From Streptococcus suis (GTDB taxonomy: Bacteria > Bacillota > Bacilli > Lactobacillales > Streptococcaceae): DNA of 64,000 bases. This document shows, piece by piece, positions 36,001-45,193 of this stretch. The position numbers and the translations under genes are program-made. The DNA lies in contig JAKTNK010000003.1 of assembly GCA_029593465.1 (NCBI GenBank), positions 62,001 to 126,000 of the forward strand, read 5' to 3'. How positions within the stretch are numbered: the stretch's first letter is position 1; every line of letters starts with the position of its first letter. The notes under the pieces were generated by a model, which was not told the DNA's origin, did no database searches, and saw only the letters and a list, made by a program, of their open reading frames with translations.

Positions 36001-37428
36001 TGTGGTAAAGGCCGATAGAGGGTGCCCTGGGTCAATGAACTCATCAAATTGTTCAATGATATTTCCCTTGTACATCTTTGAGGCCGCAATTTGGATGAGG
36101 TCATTGTTAACTGCTGATAGACCAGTTGTTTCCACGTCAAAAACAACATAGGTGGCCTCTTTGAGTGGCATCGATACCTCATTATAGGTGATTGGGACAC
36201 TGTCTTCAACAATGTTCGCTTCCATGCCAAAGATGGCTTTAATCCCGAGTTTTCGAGCACGATGATAACCATGAGGAAAGCTCTGAACATTGGCATGGTC
36301 AGTGATAGCAACAGCGGGATGCCCCCATTCAGCCGCTTTATCAATTAAGGATTCTACCGTTGGGAGAGCATCCATCGTTGACATATTGGTGTGCGCATGA
36401 AATTCCACACGTTTTTGCCCTTCTGGCATGAGGTCTTTTCGTGGCGTATGAGCAATTTCCTTCACCTGCTGAACAGTCATAGTCAAGCTTTTAGTGAACT
36501 GGTTATTTTCAATATTGCCTTGCACCCGCAACCAGGCCCCTTTGGCAATCATGTCATACTTTTTAAGCTCCTCATCGTCTTTAGCCCATTTTTGCATGGC
36601 AAAGCTAGAGGTATAGTCGGTCATCTTAAAGTTAATGATGTGACGCCCTGTACGTGTCGTTTTCTTCTCGACATCAAAGACCACTCCTTCAAAGACGATA
36701 CGGTTTTCCTCAGTCTGGATGTCAATCATCGGAGTGATGGGCGCTTTTTCAAAGCCTGCTTGACGTTTGGCCACTCTTTCTTTGTAATCAAATGCTGGCG
36801 CTGACTTAGGTTCTTCTGGTGGAGGACCAGCTGCTTCCAAGGCTTTTTGAGCTTCGAGAGAGTCTTTACGAGCTTGCTCTAACAAGGCCTCGCGATTGGT
36901 CTGAAAGCTTGATTGCAGCTCTTCTGTCATGGCTTTATCAGTAGATACTTCAAAAACTAACTGACCAAAACCAAAGGCTTCAAATTGTTGGCTTAATTTG
37001 GGCAGGTGATTTTTCTTAAAGTGCTCCTTGTCGGCATACTCAGGGCCTGTGATGATCACTGTTTGCCCATCATAAGCCACCTTCAGCTTAGAAAAGGTCG
37101 CCTTGAAACCAGCGCTTGCACAAAGTGGATGTTCAAACGCTTCGCTATAATAGGCTTGCAGCAGCTCCTGATCAAACTCAGGATGAGCAACCGTAATCAC
37201 AAATGAGGCCTTGATGTCCGCACGTTTAAAGCTGGCTACCAAACGTTGCTCTAGCTCACGATAAAGCTCGATAGGCAGCAGGTTTTCAAAGGCAAAATGA
37301 AAATCCCACCGACGGCTGACAGAATGCACCTTGACCTCTACAATATCAGCAGACGAAAAGGCCCTTGAACGACGGTATTCAAGCGGCATTTCAATTTGTT
37401 CCATGAGTTTTTCAAACAAGTCTGACAT
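33028..37428 (-). CDS. polC: DNA polymerase III PolC-type alpha subunit
   Basis: 1466 residues, the standard PolC length. Domains in order: N-terminal region; OB fold (about 235-330); PHP domain interrupted by the exonuclease ([13 protein letters not shown] near 341; exonuclease [10 protein letters not shown] near 429, then a second acidic region HNATFDVGF); zinc finger CPQC...CPEC (about 926-956); polymerase palm with [10 protein letters not shown]; and C-terminal HhH/duplex-binding parts. It is the replicative polymerase of low-GC Gram-positives with built-in proofreading. ATG follows AAGGAG. The gene appears intact and has its own terminator. Confidence 0.98.
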   Translation of the reverse strand: MSDLFEKLMEQIEMPLEYRRSRAFSSADIVEVKVHSVSRRWDFHFAFENLLPIELYRELEQRLVASFKRADIKASFVITVAHPEFDQELLQAYYSEAFEHPLCASAGFKATFSKLKVAYDGQTVIITGPEYADKEHFKKNHLPKLSQQFEAFGFGQLVFEVSTDKAMTEELQSSFQTNREALLEQARKDSLEAQKALEAAGPPPEEPKSAPAFDYKERVAKRQAGFEKAPITPMIDIQTEENRIVFEGVVFDVEKKTTRTGRHIINFKMTDYTSSFAMQKWAKDDEELKKYDMIAKGAWLRVQGNIENNQFTKSLTMTVQQVKEIAHTPRKDLMPEGQKRVEFHAHTNMSTMDALPTVESLIDKAAEWGHPAVAITDHANVQSFPHGYHRARKLGIKAIFGMEANIVEDSVPITYNEVSMPLKEATYVVFDVETTGLSAVNNDLIQIAASKMYKGNIIEQFDEFIDPGHPLSAFTTELTGITDQHLQGAKPLKEVLEAFQAFCQDTVLVAHNATFDVGFMNANYERYGLPLITQPVIDTLEFARNLYPEYKRHGLGPLTKRFQVSLEHHHMANYDAEATGRLLFIFINDVLDRHGITDMADLNTKLVSDDSYKKARVKHATIYVQNQVGLKNVFKLVSLSNVTYFEGVARIPRTVLNSHREGLLLGTACAEGEVFDAVLTKGVDAAVEAAKYYDFIEIMPPALYAPLIAQGTVKDEAGVREIIQNLIEVGRRLDKPVLATGNVHYIEPEEEIYREIIVRSLGQGAMINRTIGRGEGAMPAPLPKAHFRTTNEMLDEFAFLGNELAYEVVVTNTQDFAERFDHIEVVKGDLYTPYIDKAEETVAEMTYKRAFEIYGNPLPDIIDLRIEKELSSILGNGFAVIYLASQMLVERSNQRGYLVGSRGSVGSSFVATMIGITEVNPMPPHYVCPQCQHSEFITDGSYGSGYDLPNKDCPECGTSYQKDGQDIPFETFLGFDGDKVPDIDLNFSGDDQPSAHLDVRDIFGEEYAFRAGTVGTVADKTAYGFVKGYERDYGKFYPDAEVDRLAKGAAGVKRTTGQHPGGIVVIPNYMDVYDFTPVQYPADDTSAEWQTTHFNFHDIDENILKLDILGHDDPTMIRRLQDLSGVDLSEISPDDPGVMALFSGTDILGVTEEQIGTPTGMLGIPEFGTNFVRGMVNETRPTTFAELLQLSGLSHGTDVWLGNAQDLIKQGIADLSTVIGCRDDIMVYLMHKGLEPKLAFTIMERVRKGLWLKIPEEERNGYIQAMRDNQVPDWYIESCGKIKYMFPKAHAAAYVLMALRVAYFKVHYPLCYYCAYFSIRAKAFELKTMSGGLAAVKARMKDIMEKKQRNEATNVENDLFTTLELVNEMLERGYQFGKLDLYRSDAIDFIMDGDTLIPPFIALEGLGENVAKQLVKARQEGEFLSKTELRKRGGLSSTLVEKMSDMGILGNLPEDNQLSLFDDFFD

Positions 37429-37455
37429 GATTTCTCCTTGATAAGCGTTGCTACT

Positions 37456-37461
37456 ATTTTA
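37456..37461 (-). promoter_or_regulatory. Possible polC promoter -10
   Basis: TAAAAT on the minus strand about 28 bases before the start codon. No clear -35 at 17 bases. Confidence 0.35.
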
Positions 37462-37539
37462 CCACAGATTGAGGTTCTTTTGATAACGAAAAAGAGCCTG
37501 AGATTTTCTCAACTCCTTAAAAGATTTTTGAAACGTCAT
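37459..37539 (-). CDS. Possible 26-residue small ORF upstream of polC
   Basis: ATG 37537-37539 follows AAAAGGA at 7-8 bases. A TTGCTA-N17-TAGTAT promoter-like pair lies upstream. The frame encodes MTFQKSFKELRKSQALF and continues to a TAA inside the polC -10. A weak terminator-like stem (37489-37515) lies within it, so the unit could instead be a leader peptide or a short RNA. There is no homology support. Confidence 0.2.
   Translation of the reverse strand: MTFQKSFKELRKSQALFRYQKNLNLW
37489..37515 (-). terminator. Weak terminator-like stem upstream of polC
   Basis: On the minus strand GAG-TTGAGA-AAA-TCTCA-GG-CTC, then TTTTTC. The stem has an internal loop. It could attenuate transcription entering polC. 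Confidence 0.4.
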
Positions 37540-37617
37540 CTTAAAGTCCTTTTGAGGATAAATACTAAATCTGTCGATGTTTGTTAGCAAAGATGAAATC
37601 TAAAGTAAAACCATCAG

Positions 37618-37644
37618 AAAAAAAAAGCTGAGTAAATCAGCCTT
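37618..37644 (-). terminator. Terminator after bioY
   Basis: AAGGCTGA / TCAGCTT stem (one GU) with a 5-nt loop, followed by a long T-run on the minus strand. Confidence 0.8.
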
Positions 37645-37656
37645 TTCCTATAATCC

Positions 37657-38190
37657 TTAATCAATGGACAAATAGTTACGGTAGCGCACTCCGATAATGG
37701 TTGCCACCACTGCCTTAATGGTATCGCCTGGAAGAAATATGGTATTAGAGAGTAAAGAAGGCATTAGCTGAGTCTGAGTGTAATGCGCTAGCCACACCGC
37801 TCCAAGAACGTCCACCAATAAAACGCCTGCTAACCACAAAAGACCTAAGACAAGCCAAAAGTTATCGGATGGTAACAGACGACGTAAGCCCGCTAGAGCT
37901 GCCGGCGTTAGCAGCCAACCCAAAACATAGCCTGCTGTTGGACCAGATAAAACGGCTAACGTTGTCGCTCCACCTGTAAAGACTGGTAAAAACAAGCCCA
38001 GAACAAGAAACAGAATAATGGCCAAACTGCCGCGCTTAAAGCCTAATAGTAAAGCTGCTAGCATAATCCCTAAGTTTTGAAGCACAATAGGAACAGGCAT
38101 AAAACCTAGTGGAATGGCAGGCATAAAGCCTAAAACAATAATGAGCGTTGCCATTAAAGCAACTTGTACCATTGATTTGGTGTTAATCAT
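37657..38190 (-). CDS. bioY: Biotin ECF transporter S component BioY
   Basis: 177 residues with about six hydrophobic helices. BioY marks include MPVPIVLQNLGIMLAALLLGFKRG, FLPVFTGGATTL, GPTAGYVLGWL and LPGDTIKAVVA near the C-terminus. It captures biotin in the membrane and normally recruits a shared energising module encoded elsewhere. It overlaps the upstream CHY zinc-finger gene by 8 bases, so the two are translated together. Confidence 0.93.
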   Translation of the reverse strand: MINTKSMVQVALMATLIIVLGFMPAIPLGFMPVPIVLQNLGIMLAALLLGFKRGSLAIILFLVLGLFLPVFTGGATTLAVLSGPTAGYVLGWLLTPAALAGLRRLLPSDNFWLVLGLLWLAGVLLVDVLGAVWLAHYTQTQLMPSLLSNTIFLPGDTIKAVVATIIGVRYRNYLSID

Positions 38191-38500
38191 GTGTAAACTC
38201 CTTTGAAAAATAAATCGTGTCGTGACGTTGACACTTGGGATTGAAAAGGGATTGACAGTCAGGACATGAGCCCATCTTATACTCAGCCAAGGTCAAATAA
38301 CGCAAGCAAACGCCGCAAAGAACAGGGGCAGTCTCCGTGCTTGAAGTCGCTTGAAAAGCATGGTCTTCGAGGCTATCATGACACTTATAGCACGCATAAT
38401 AACGCTTGCATGACGAACATTTTAAGGACACCACATCCAAAGGACTATGATAATGCTGACAGCGACTCTGAGCATCTAACCCAACTCCGTGAACTAACAT
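38183..38500 (-). CDS. CHY zinc finger protein
   Basis: 105 residues rich in Cys and His: CQHYHS, CSSCKRYYACYKCHD, HAF, CGVC, CPDCQSLFNPKCQRH. This is the CHY-type zinc finger arrangement that binds several zinc ions, related to yeast Hot13. The bacterial role is not established; a zinc-dependent scaffold or metal-handling role is possible. It shares a near-perfect promoter and an 8-base overlap with bioY, which links it to biotin uptake by context only. A short IR lies just upstream of the promoter. Confidence 0.85.
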   Translation of the reverse strand: MLVHGVGLDAQSRCQHYHSPLDVVSLKCSSCKRYYACYKCHDSLEDHAFQATSSTETAPVLCGVCLRYLTLAEYKMGSCPDCQSLFNPKCQRHDTIYFSKEFTHD

Positions 38501-38529
38501 TGCCTTTCCTTTCTAATCAGTACCGCTTT

Positions 38530-38558
38530 ATTGTAACCAATCCCCTTATTTGTGTCAA
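38530..38558 (-). promoter_or_regulatory. Promoter of the CHY zinc finger/bioY operon
   Basis: Consensus TTGACA (38553-38558), 17 bases, TACAAT (38530-38535), minus strand. Confidence 0.85.
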
Positions 38559-38575
38559 CTTATTTTTTAAATAAG
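38559..38575. promoter_or_regulatory. Inverted repeat abutting the bioY operon -35
   Basis: CTTATTT-TTT-AAATAAG, perfect 7-bp arms. It is a possible regulator site. It does not match the BirA box. Confidence 0.3.
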
Positions 38576-38600
38576 GTTTACTATTTTAAAAATACTCAGC

Positions 38601-38624
38601 AAAAAAAGCCCTTTTTAAGAGCTT
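38601..38624 (-). terminator. tgt terminator
   Basis: AAGCTC / GGGCTT stem (one GU), 7-8-nt loop, then seven Ts on the minus strand. Confidence 0.7.
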
Positions 38625-38634
38625 TTAAACAGAA

Positions 38635-39840
<1,206 letters not shown>

Positions 39841-39957
39841 TCATAAGCTCTCATAAACCTATTAAAATCAATTTTTTATTTTTACACATTTATACCCAAT
39901 GTTAAAAAACTTTTGAAGGATAACTAAAAGAATAGCTAAATGATGAGTTCATCAGGC

Positions 39958-39991
39958 AAAAAAACTAGCGTAGTCGTCATCTACGCTTTTT
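39958..39991. terminator. Terminator after the GNAT gene
   Basis: AGCGTAG-N7-CTACGCT perfect stem with T-runs on both strands. Confidence 0.8.
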
Positions 39992-40033
39992 GATTGTCTT
40001 AAATCAGTATAACATAAGAGAGATGAGGAGTAT

Positions 40034-40555
40034 TCAAATATTAAATTCTTTCGGATAGTTTAGAACTCCTGAAACTTTTGGAGCACCATCCGATAGTGTA
40101 CAAGCTAATAAAAACTGTTCTTCTATACCAGCAGGCGGAAAAATATCGAATGTTTTCGCAGCAATATATCCTAACTTTTTATAATATTGAGGATCCCCGA
40201 GAACAATTGAATAGTTATACCCCAGGTCACTGGCTAACCGGTGAGCTTGTCTTATTAAAGACTTTCCAACGCCTTTTCGCTGATAACTTGGCAAAACAGA
40301 AAGTGGTGCCAATATTAAAACAACTTCTTTTTCCACATTACCTTCTGTAAACATAATATGACCAATGATTTTTTTGTCATCACAAGCAACAAGTGATAGG
40401 CTCGGAACAAATGCTGAACTGTCTTTTAATTTTTCAACTAATAAATGTTCATTCCCGTCAGAGTGCTCTGCAAACTCGAAAGCCTCTTTAACTACTTCAG
40501 CTATATTTTTATAATCTGCCATAGTCGCTGGCCTTATCGTGTAACAATCCTTCAT
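40034..40555 (-). CDS. GNAT family N-acetyltransferase
   Basis: 173 residues. The acetyl-CoA site is LAPLSVLPSYQRKGVGKSLIRQA (motif A, R/Q-x-x-G-x-G/A), with an N-terminal IRPATMADYKNIAEVV and a late YYKKLGY. It transfers acetyl groups to an unknown amine or protein substrate. By eye it is more AT-rich than the genes around it and it lies next to an AT-rich 415-base intergenic region, so it may have been acquired later than its neighbours. The ribosome site (GAATAGAAG) is weak. Transcription ends at a strong hairpin. Confidence 0.85.
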   Translation of the reverse strand: MKDCYTIRPATMADYKNIAEVVKEAFEFAEHSDGNEHLLVEKLKDSSAFVPSLSLVACDDKKIIGHIMFTEGNVEKEVVLILAPLSVLPSYQRKGVGKSLIRQAHRLASDLGYNYSIVLGDPQYYKKLGYIAAKTFDIFPPAGIEEQFLLACTLSDGAPKVSGVLNYPKEFNI

Positions 40556-40887
40556 CTTCTATTCTCTTGGTTCTTTAATCTTATTTTTGAAATGATACAT
40601 GAGTATTCAATTAACTTTATATTTATCCCATATTATCATATTATAATACTTCAAACTATATTCGTATGGTCAGGTATAGTCATACGGACAATACAACTAT
40701 TTTTTATATTGATATGCTTATACTGAACAGTTCTAGGGGTAGGATGTCATCACCAGTGACCTCACATACCCAGCTCCTACCTTATAACAAGTCAGTACTG
40801 TTATTGTATCAAATAAGAAGCACTCTGTCAGGTACTTCTTCTCAATAAATGGCCTTTTAAATCCTCAGAAATCTTATCGCTAAACAT
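40556..40887. other. AT-rich intergenic region with nested inverted repeats
   Basis: About 330 bases without a supported gene. CGTATG-N12-CATACG lies near 40661-40684. A nested set is AACAGT/ACTGTT (40726-40731 with 40797-40802) around GGTAGGA/TCCTACC (40738-40744 with 40775-40781), with an inner GTCA/TGAC. AAGAAG/CTTCTT pairs at 40815-40820 with 40835-40840. This suggests a structured RNA or decayed mobile element; no family was recognised. Confidence 0.4.
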
Positions 40888-40926
40888 TTCTCAAGCAGCC
40901 CTAGGTATGCTATAATGTGGTATAAT
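40888..40926 (+). promoter_or_regulatory. Promoter(s) of the DUF975 gene
   Basis: Two TGnTATAAT extended -10 elements, TATAAT at 40911-40916 and 40921-40926, with a weak -35 near 40888. Confidence 0.65.
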
Positions 40927-40970
40927 CTTGACTAAAGCTTAATCCCACCCACGCTAGAATGGAGTTTACA

Positions 40971-41771
40971 ATGATTCGCAATGTGAAACAAAAAGCCAAG
41001 GCAACCTTGAGCAACCTTCCCGGCAAATACGCACTATTTGCTCTCCCTATCCTGTTGACCTTCGTCAACGTATCCATCTCCTTCAAAGAGAATATCTCCC
41101 AAGGTGATTATTCTAATACCAGCTTTGCTACAGCGTTTTTTCCCTTACTCATCAGCTTTTTATTGAGTTTTTTCACCATCTCAGCCCTGTATGCCATGCT
41201 AGAAGTCATCCGAGGCGAACGCCACAGAGTGGCCTTTAGCGACATCACTTACAGTTTTTCAGGAAATCTTTTTGGAAAACTCTTTGTGACCCTCCTAGTA
41301 CGCGGTCTTTTAACAACCCTCTTTTCAATTCCCTTGTTTATCGGTTTAGCCGTATTGCTAATAGGATTGGTATTACCAGTCCTGCAAAAGCAGGCTACGA
41401 ATATGTCAATCCTACTCATCATTTTAGGCATCGTCTTTTTCATCCTAGGACTCATGCTTTCCATCTACAAAAACTGCCAATATTCTCAAGCTGAGTTTCT
41501 TGTCTATGACCAGGCCAAAGCAGGGGAGTACCAAGGGGCTTTGGCTACCATCAAAGAAAGCAAACGCCTCATGAAAGGGCATGTCTGGGAAGCTATCCTT
41601 CTTTACCTGAGTTTTATTGGCTGGTATTTGCTCCTTCTGCTAACCTTTGGCTTGGTTAACATCTACCTATTGCCTTACCTCAATACCACACGCGCTACTT
41701 ACTACCAATACTTGCTAGAACAAGCTGACAAGGAAACACCAAGCATTATCGATACCCCACTGTCTGCCTAG
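40971..41771 (+). CDS. DUF975 family membrane protein
   Basis: 266 residues with five to six hydrophobic segments. It has the DUF975 N-terminus IRNVKQKAKATL, a loop with RGERHRVAFSDI, and the motif YKNCQYSQAEFLVYD, which is typical of the family. The function is unknown; it is a membrane protein often found near tgt in streptococci. ATG 40971-40973 was chosen because GGAG lies 6 bases before it; the open frame begins four codons earlier with an ATG that overlaps this ribosome site. Paired extended -10 promoters precede it and a strong terminator follows. Confidence 0.85.
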   Translation: MIRNVKQKAKATLSNLPGKYALFALPILLTFVNVSISFKENISQGDYSNTSFATAFFPLLISFLLSFFTISALYAMLEVIRGERHRVAFSDITYSFSGNLFGKLFVTLLVRGLLTTLFSIPLFIGLAVLLIGLVLPVLQKQATNMSILLIILGIVFFILGLMLSIYKNCQYSQAEFLVYDQAKAGEYQGALATIKESKRLMKGHVWEAILLYLSFIGWYLLLLLTFGLVNIYLLPYLNTTRATYYQYLLEQADKETPSIIDTPLSA

Positions 41772-41780
41772 TAGAAACCA

Positions 41781-41819
41781 AACCCTCATCTGGCTCCTAT
41801 CGCCAAATGAGGGTTTTTA
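41781..41819. terminator. Terminator between DUF975 gene and lipid kinase gene
   Basis: AAACCCTCAT / ATGAGGGTTT stem with an inner GGC/GCC, then TTTT. It is convergent. Confidence 0.85.
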
Positions 41820-41825
41820 GCATGA

Positions 41826-42713
41826 TTAACCACTGTAAACGGTTAGATGGGCAGGCAATACCGCGAGGTCAACGGGTAGGGCATCTCCCTCATCACCATC
41901 CACATTCGTCCCTAAATGACTACCATCTTTCACGCTAATACGCGCTTTTTCGAAAGTGCGGTAACCAAGATTTTGGTTAGACTCTTTAACCCCTTTCACA
42001 AGGCTTGGCAAGGCTTTTAAAGATTCCAATAGGCTTGTATCTTTAAGGTAAATCAAGTGCAATAAGCCATCATTGACTTCTGCTTCAGGGAGGATACTTT
42101 CATGCCCACCGATGGAGTTTGTGAGTCCAATTAAGAGGGTGGTTGATTCGACCGAGATGCTTTCCCCATCTACCTCTAACTCAAAAGCATAGGTCTCATT
42201 TTGAACGATTTGTTTGACTCCTGAGATGACATAAGCTAGCTTTCCAAACTTCGTTTTGTCCTCAACCGAAACATCTCCAACAGCTTCAGGGATAGACCCA
42301 ATCGCAACGACATTCATAAAATAGTTGTCATTAATCTTCCCAATATCGAGTGACCTTGTTTTTTCAAAATCTAAGGCATCAATTGCTTCTTGAGGATCCA
42401 TTGGCAAATGCAACGCCCGGGCCAAATCATTGACTGTACCTAGAGGGAAAAAACCAAATTTAGGACGATAGTCTTGCTCAGCTAGGCCACTAATCCCCTC
42501 ATTCACTGTGCCATCGCCTCCCATAACAAAGACACTGTCAAATCGCTCTTTGGCTGCTGCCCTTGCAAAATCGCGGGCATCTCCCCCTTTTTGCGTCTCC
42601 TTGACGTCAACCTGATCAAAGTAGGATTCCAACTTTTCAAGCGCTGCTTGACGGTAATCCTGAGCTTGTTCACCCCCAGAACTTGGGTTGACAACCAACA
42701 ATGCTTTTTTCAT
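41826..42713 (-). CDS. Diacylglycerol kinase-family lipid kinase
   Basis: 295 residues. The opening KKALLVVNPSSGG and the nucleotide motif VMGGDGTVNE (GGDGT) define the DagK/YegS/DgkB-type kinase catalytic domain, followed by FPLGTVNDLARAL and a C-terminal beta-sandwich ending NVDGDEGDALP. It phosphorylates diacylglycerol or a related lipid at the inner membrane face, recycling diacylglycerol released during lipoteichoic acid synthesis. The exact lipid is not shown. It is monocistronic, divergent from the csRNA; a TATGAT -10 lies at 42742-42747. Confidence 0.9.
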   Translation of the reverse strand: MKKALLVVNPSSGGEQAQDYRQAALEKLESYFDQVDVKETQKGGDARDFARAAAKERFDSVFVMGGDGTVNEGISGLAEQDYRPKFGFFPLGTVNDLARALHLPMDPQEAIDALDFEKTRSLDIGKINDNYFMNVVAIGSIPEAVGDVSVEDKTKFGKLAYVISGVKQIVQNETYAFELEVDGESISVESTTLLIGLTNSIGGHESILPEAEVNDGLLHLIYLKDTSLLESLKALPSLVKGVKESNQNLGYRTFEKARISVKDGSHLGTNVDGDEGDALPVDLAVLPAHLTVYSG

Positions 42714-42822
42714 AAATCACCTCGACTGTTTTGATACTTTCATCATATCACAATGCCTTGAAAAAACATCTGATAACGCTCTCAAAATTATTGGGAGAAT
42801 GGTTACCAGCTAATCCTTCATC

Positions 42823-42855
42823 GTTAAGTTTTCTTTAAGCCAACTGAGCTAAACT
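42823..42855 (+). promoter_or_regulatory. CiaR-type promoter of the csRNA
   Basis: GTTAAG (42823-42828), 5 bases, TTTAAG (42834-42839), 10 bases, TAAACT (-10, 42850-42855). This matches the CiaR direct repeat NTTAAG-N5-WTTAAG placed 10 bases before the -10 in streptococcal csRNA genes. Confidence 0.8.
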
Positions 42856-42861
42856 ATAAGC

Positions 42862-42956
42862 ATCCTAAAACTTTTTTGATGTTGCTGATGCGCAATCATC
42901 TTAGTAACAAACTTTTTCATAATCTCCTAAGCCAGACAAGCATGTCTGGTTTTTTT
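42862..42956 (+). ncRNA. Cia-dependent small RNA (csRNA), about 95 nt
   Basis: Starts about 7 bases after a CiaR-type promoter. A 5' hairpin pairs GCATC with GATGC (42860-42864 with 42887-42891). An unpaired region contains TTTTTCATAATCTCC (near 42913-42927), complementary to a ribosome site plus AUG. A terminator stem CCAGACA-AGCA-TGTCTGG with seven Ts ends at 42956. This is the layout of streptococcal csRNAs, which under the CiaRH system block translation of several mRNAs. Its targets here are unknown. It lies between pepO and the lipid kinase gene. Confidence 0.8.
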
Positions 42957-42961
42957 GCGAT

Positions 42962-42990
42962 AAAAAATACCCTAATCACTGCCTAGGGTG
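42962..42990 (-). terminator. pepO terminator
   Basis: ACCCTA / TAGGGT stem with an 8-9-nt loop, then a T-run on the minus strand. Confidence 0.65.
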
Positions 42991-43000
42991 TTTCTCTTGA

Positions 43001-44896
43001 TTACCAAATGACAATACGTTCTTCTGGGTCACGCCACATGCCATCACCTTCTTTGACCTCAAACGTGGTAAAGAAGTCATCGAAATTAGGTAACTGCACA
43101 TTAGTACGGAGTTTTCCTGGGGCGTGGACATCGACCGAGAGCAGTAACTGTAGGTACTCTTCTCGAGCTTTCATCCGCCAAATGGTCGCAAAATTGATAA
43201 AGTAATCTTCTGCTGAAAAATCAGCATCTCGTTTAGCGGCTTCTAAAGCTGCTGCTAGACCACCAAGGTCAGCCACATTCTCAGACACCGTGAGCTTACC
43301 GTTGGTTTTTCCACCGGCAAAGTCAATGCCATCAAACTGTGCTACAACCTTGTCTGTCCGCTCTGTGAAAGCCTTATAATCATCTTGTGTCCACCAATCA
43401 TTTAAGCTACCATGCTCATCAAAAGATGCGCCGTTGGTATCAAAAGCGTGTGAAATCTCATGGGCAATCACGGCACCGATACCGCCATAGTTGGCAGATG
43501 ACGATTGTTCCAAACTGTAGAATGGCGCCTGCAAAATGGCTGCTGGAAAAACGATTTGGTTTTGTTGCGGATCATAGTAGGCATTAACCATGTGGGCTGG
43601 CATGTGCCACTCACTGCGATCGACCGGCTTGTTCCACTTGCTCCAGCCATGGGCGATAGCAATTTTAGCCAGGTTTTGGGCATTTTCCACGAGACTAAGT
43701 TCTGGGTCAATCACTTTTTGGGCATAGGTTTCTGGTAGTTTTTCTGGGTAGCCGATATGTGGTGTGATGACGTTGAGCTTGGTAATGGCCTTGTCAATCG
43801 TTTCTTTTTGGAGCCAAGTGTTGTTCGCCAAACGATTCTTATAGACATCAATCATGGTCTTAACCTTAGCTTCTACGTCTGCCTTGGCTTCAGGTGAGAA
43901 TTTCTCACGCGCATACCACAAGCCCAAAGCTTGACTGTAAGGCCCCTGCGCCAAATAGTAGGCTGCTTTTTTCTGATCCATAGCCTGTGGTGTACCTGAT
44001 AAAGCACGACTATAAGCGCCTGATAGGATTCGGACTTCATCTGTCAAGTATGGGTTAAAGGCATTGGCGGCGTTTAGCACGAGCTCAGCTTTTAACAAGT
44101 CCCAATTGTTTTCTGAGTAATACTCCGCTGCAAAATCCGTCCAAAAACGCTCTTCTGGAACGATAACCTTGTCAGGAACCTGACCCAAGATATGGGTAAA
44201 AATGGCATCCAAAGGCAACTCTGGGGCTAGCTTAGTGAAGTCTTCCCACTCATAAGGGTGGTATAACTTGGCATACTCTGAGGCTTCCTCACTTGACAAG
44301 ACATACTTAGCCAACTTGGCATCCAAAGTCAGTACCTTATCGAGCAGGTCTTTGATAACCTCATCTGACAAGCCAAATTTTGGAAGCAAGGCCTCTTGGG
44401 ATTGACGCCAGAGGGCCAATAACTCCTGCCCCTTAGCATTGCCATCCTCATAGTAGGTCGTATCTGGCAAAATAAGTCCTGGCGCTTGCGCCCACAACAC
44501 ATTGGTCTGAGCATCCATAAAGTCTGGTGATACCCCAAACGGAAATTGATTGGGCTTGCCGTCCATCTCATAGGTCGCAATACGGCTAACAAAGCTCGCA
44601 AAAGAGTCCAAGACTTGGTATTCGTTGATTAACTCCTGAGCAGGCTTGGTCCCGACTGCCTCACGCTGGTCATAATCTGCCACCAACTGATGGAATTTGA
44701 CAAAATTCGCTAAAATAGGATCATCTGGCAGATTCTCACCAGCCAACCACTGATCGGTTGTCTTCAGCATTAAGTCTTCAATCTCATCCGCTAAATCTGA
44801 AAACCCACCTGTTCGAGGTTTGTCATCTGGGATTACCGCTGTTTTTTCCCACTCACCATTAACGGCATCGTAGAAATCATCTTGTAAACGTGTCAT
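43001..44896 (-). CDS. pepO: Endopeptidase PepO (M13 metallopeptidase)
   Basis: 631 residues, the streptococcal PepO length. Zinc site VIAHEISHAFD (HExxH, about residue 475) with the third ligand in ENVADLGGL, and VNAYYDPQQNQIVFPAAILQAPF just before it. It cleaves oligopeptides up to about 30 residues and is related to neprilysin. No signal peptide is visible, so cytosolic location or non-classical export is assumed. ATG 44894-44896 was chosen after AAAGGAGG at 5 bases; the frame runs 15 codons further. Confidence 0.96.
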   Translation of the reverse strand: MTRLQDDFYDAVNGEWEKTAVIPDDKPRTGGFSDLADEIEDLMLKTTDQWLAGENLPDDPILANFVKFHQLVADYDQREAVGTKPAQELINEYQVLDSFASFVSRIATYEMDGKPNQFPFGVSPDFMDAQTNVLWAQAPGLILPDTTYYEDGNAKGQELLALWRQSQEALLPKFGLSDEVIKDLLDKVLTLDAKLAKYVLSSEEASEYAKLYHPYEWEDFTKLAPELPLDAIFTHILGQVPDKVIVPEERFWTDFAAEYYSENNWDLLKAELVLNAANAFNPYLTDEVRILSGAYSRALSGTPQAMDQKKAAYYLAQGPYSQALGLWYAREKFSPEAKADVEAKVKTMIDVYKNRLANNTWLQKETIDKAITKLNVITPHIGYPEKLPETYAQKVIDPELSLVENAQNLAKIAIAHGWSKWNKPVDRSEWHMPAHMVNAYYDPQQNQIVFPAAILQAPFYSLEQSSSANYGGIGAVIAHEISHAFDTNGASFDEHGSLNDWWTQDDYKAFTERTDKVVAQFDGIDFAGGKTNGKLTVSENVADLGGLAAALEAAKRDADFSAEDYFINFATIWRMKAREEYLQLLLSVDVHAPGKLRTNVQLPNFDDFFTTFEVKEGDGMWRDPEERIVIW

Positions 44897-45133
44897 ATTA
44901 GCCTCCTTTACTAGGACATCACCTGTTATGCTTGATAGCAAGCAACTGGTTGGTCTTGCTTATATTGTAACAAAAAACCTCAAAAATAAAAGCTATCAAG
45001 GCTATTTGACGCCCACTTAGAGAAGCCAGTAACCACGACTTCCCTAAACACCTGAGACAGTGATGACTGCATTTTGAGAGATGATAAAAACAAGTCTGAT
45101 AAATCGCACCACCCTTTTTTGGCTATGGCTAAT
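44897..45133. other. Intergenic stretch upstream of pepO
   Basis: Holds the pepO ribosome site and an extended -10 TGTTACAAT (TACAAT at 44964-44969) on the minus strand. About 160 bases from 44975 to 45133 show no supported gene. Confidence 0.5.
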
Positions 45134-45162
45134 TAAAATCCTCCGAATAGCGGAGGATTTTA
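45134..45162 (-). terminator. Terminator of the PTS/transketolase operon
   Basis: TAAAATCCTCCG / CGGAGGATTTTA perfect 12-bp stem with a 5-nt loop. Confidence 0.9.
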
Positions 45163-45193
45163 GTCGTTACCTTTCTTTCAAAAAACGCATGAG

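Noticed and set aside
38501-38580. BirA operator before the bioY operon
   Set aside because: A GGTTACAAT half-site exists, but there is no symmetric partner at the usual spacing.
40445-40726. 93-codon plus-strand frame upstream of DUF975
   Set aside because: Overlaps the GNAT gene antisense, has no ribosome site, and composition is that of AT-rich intergenic DNA.
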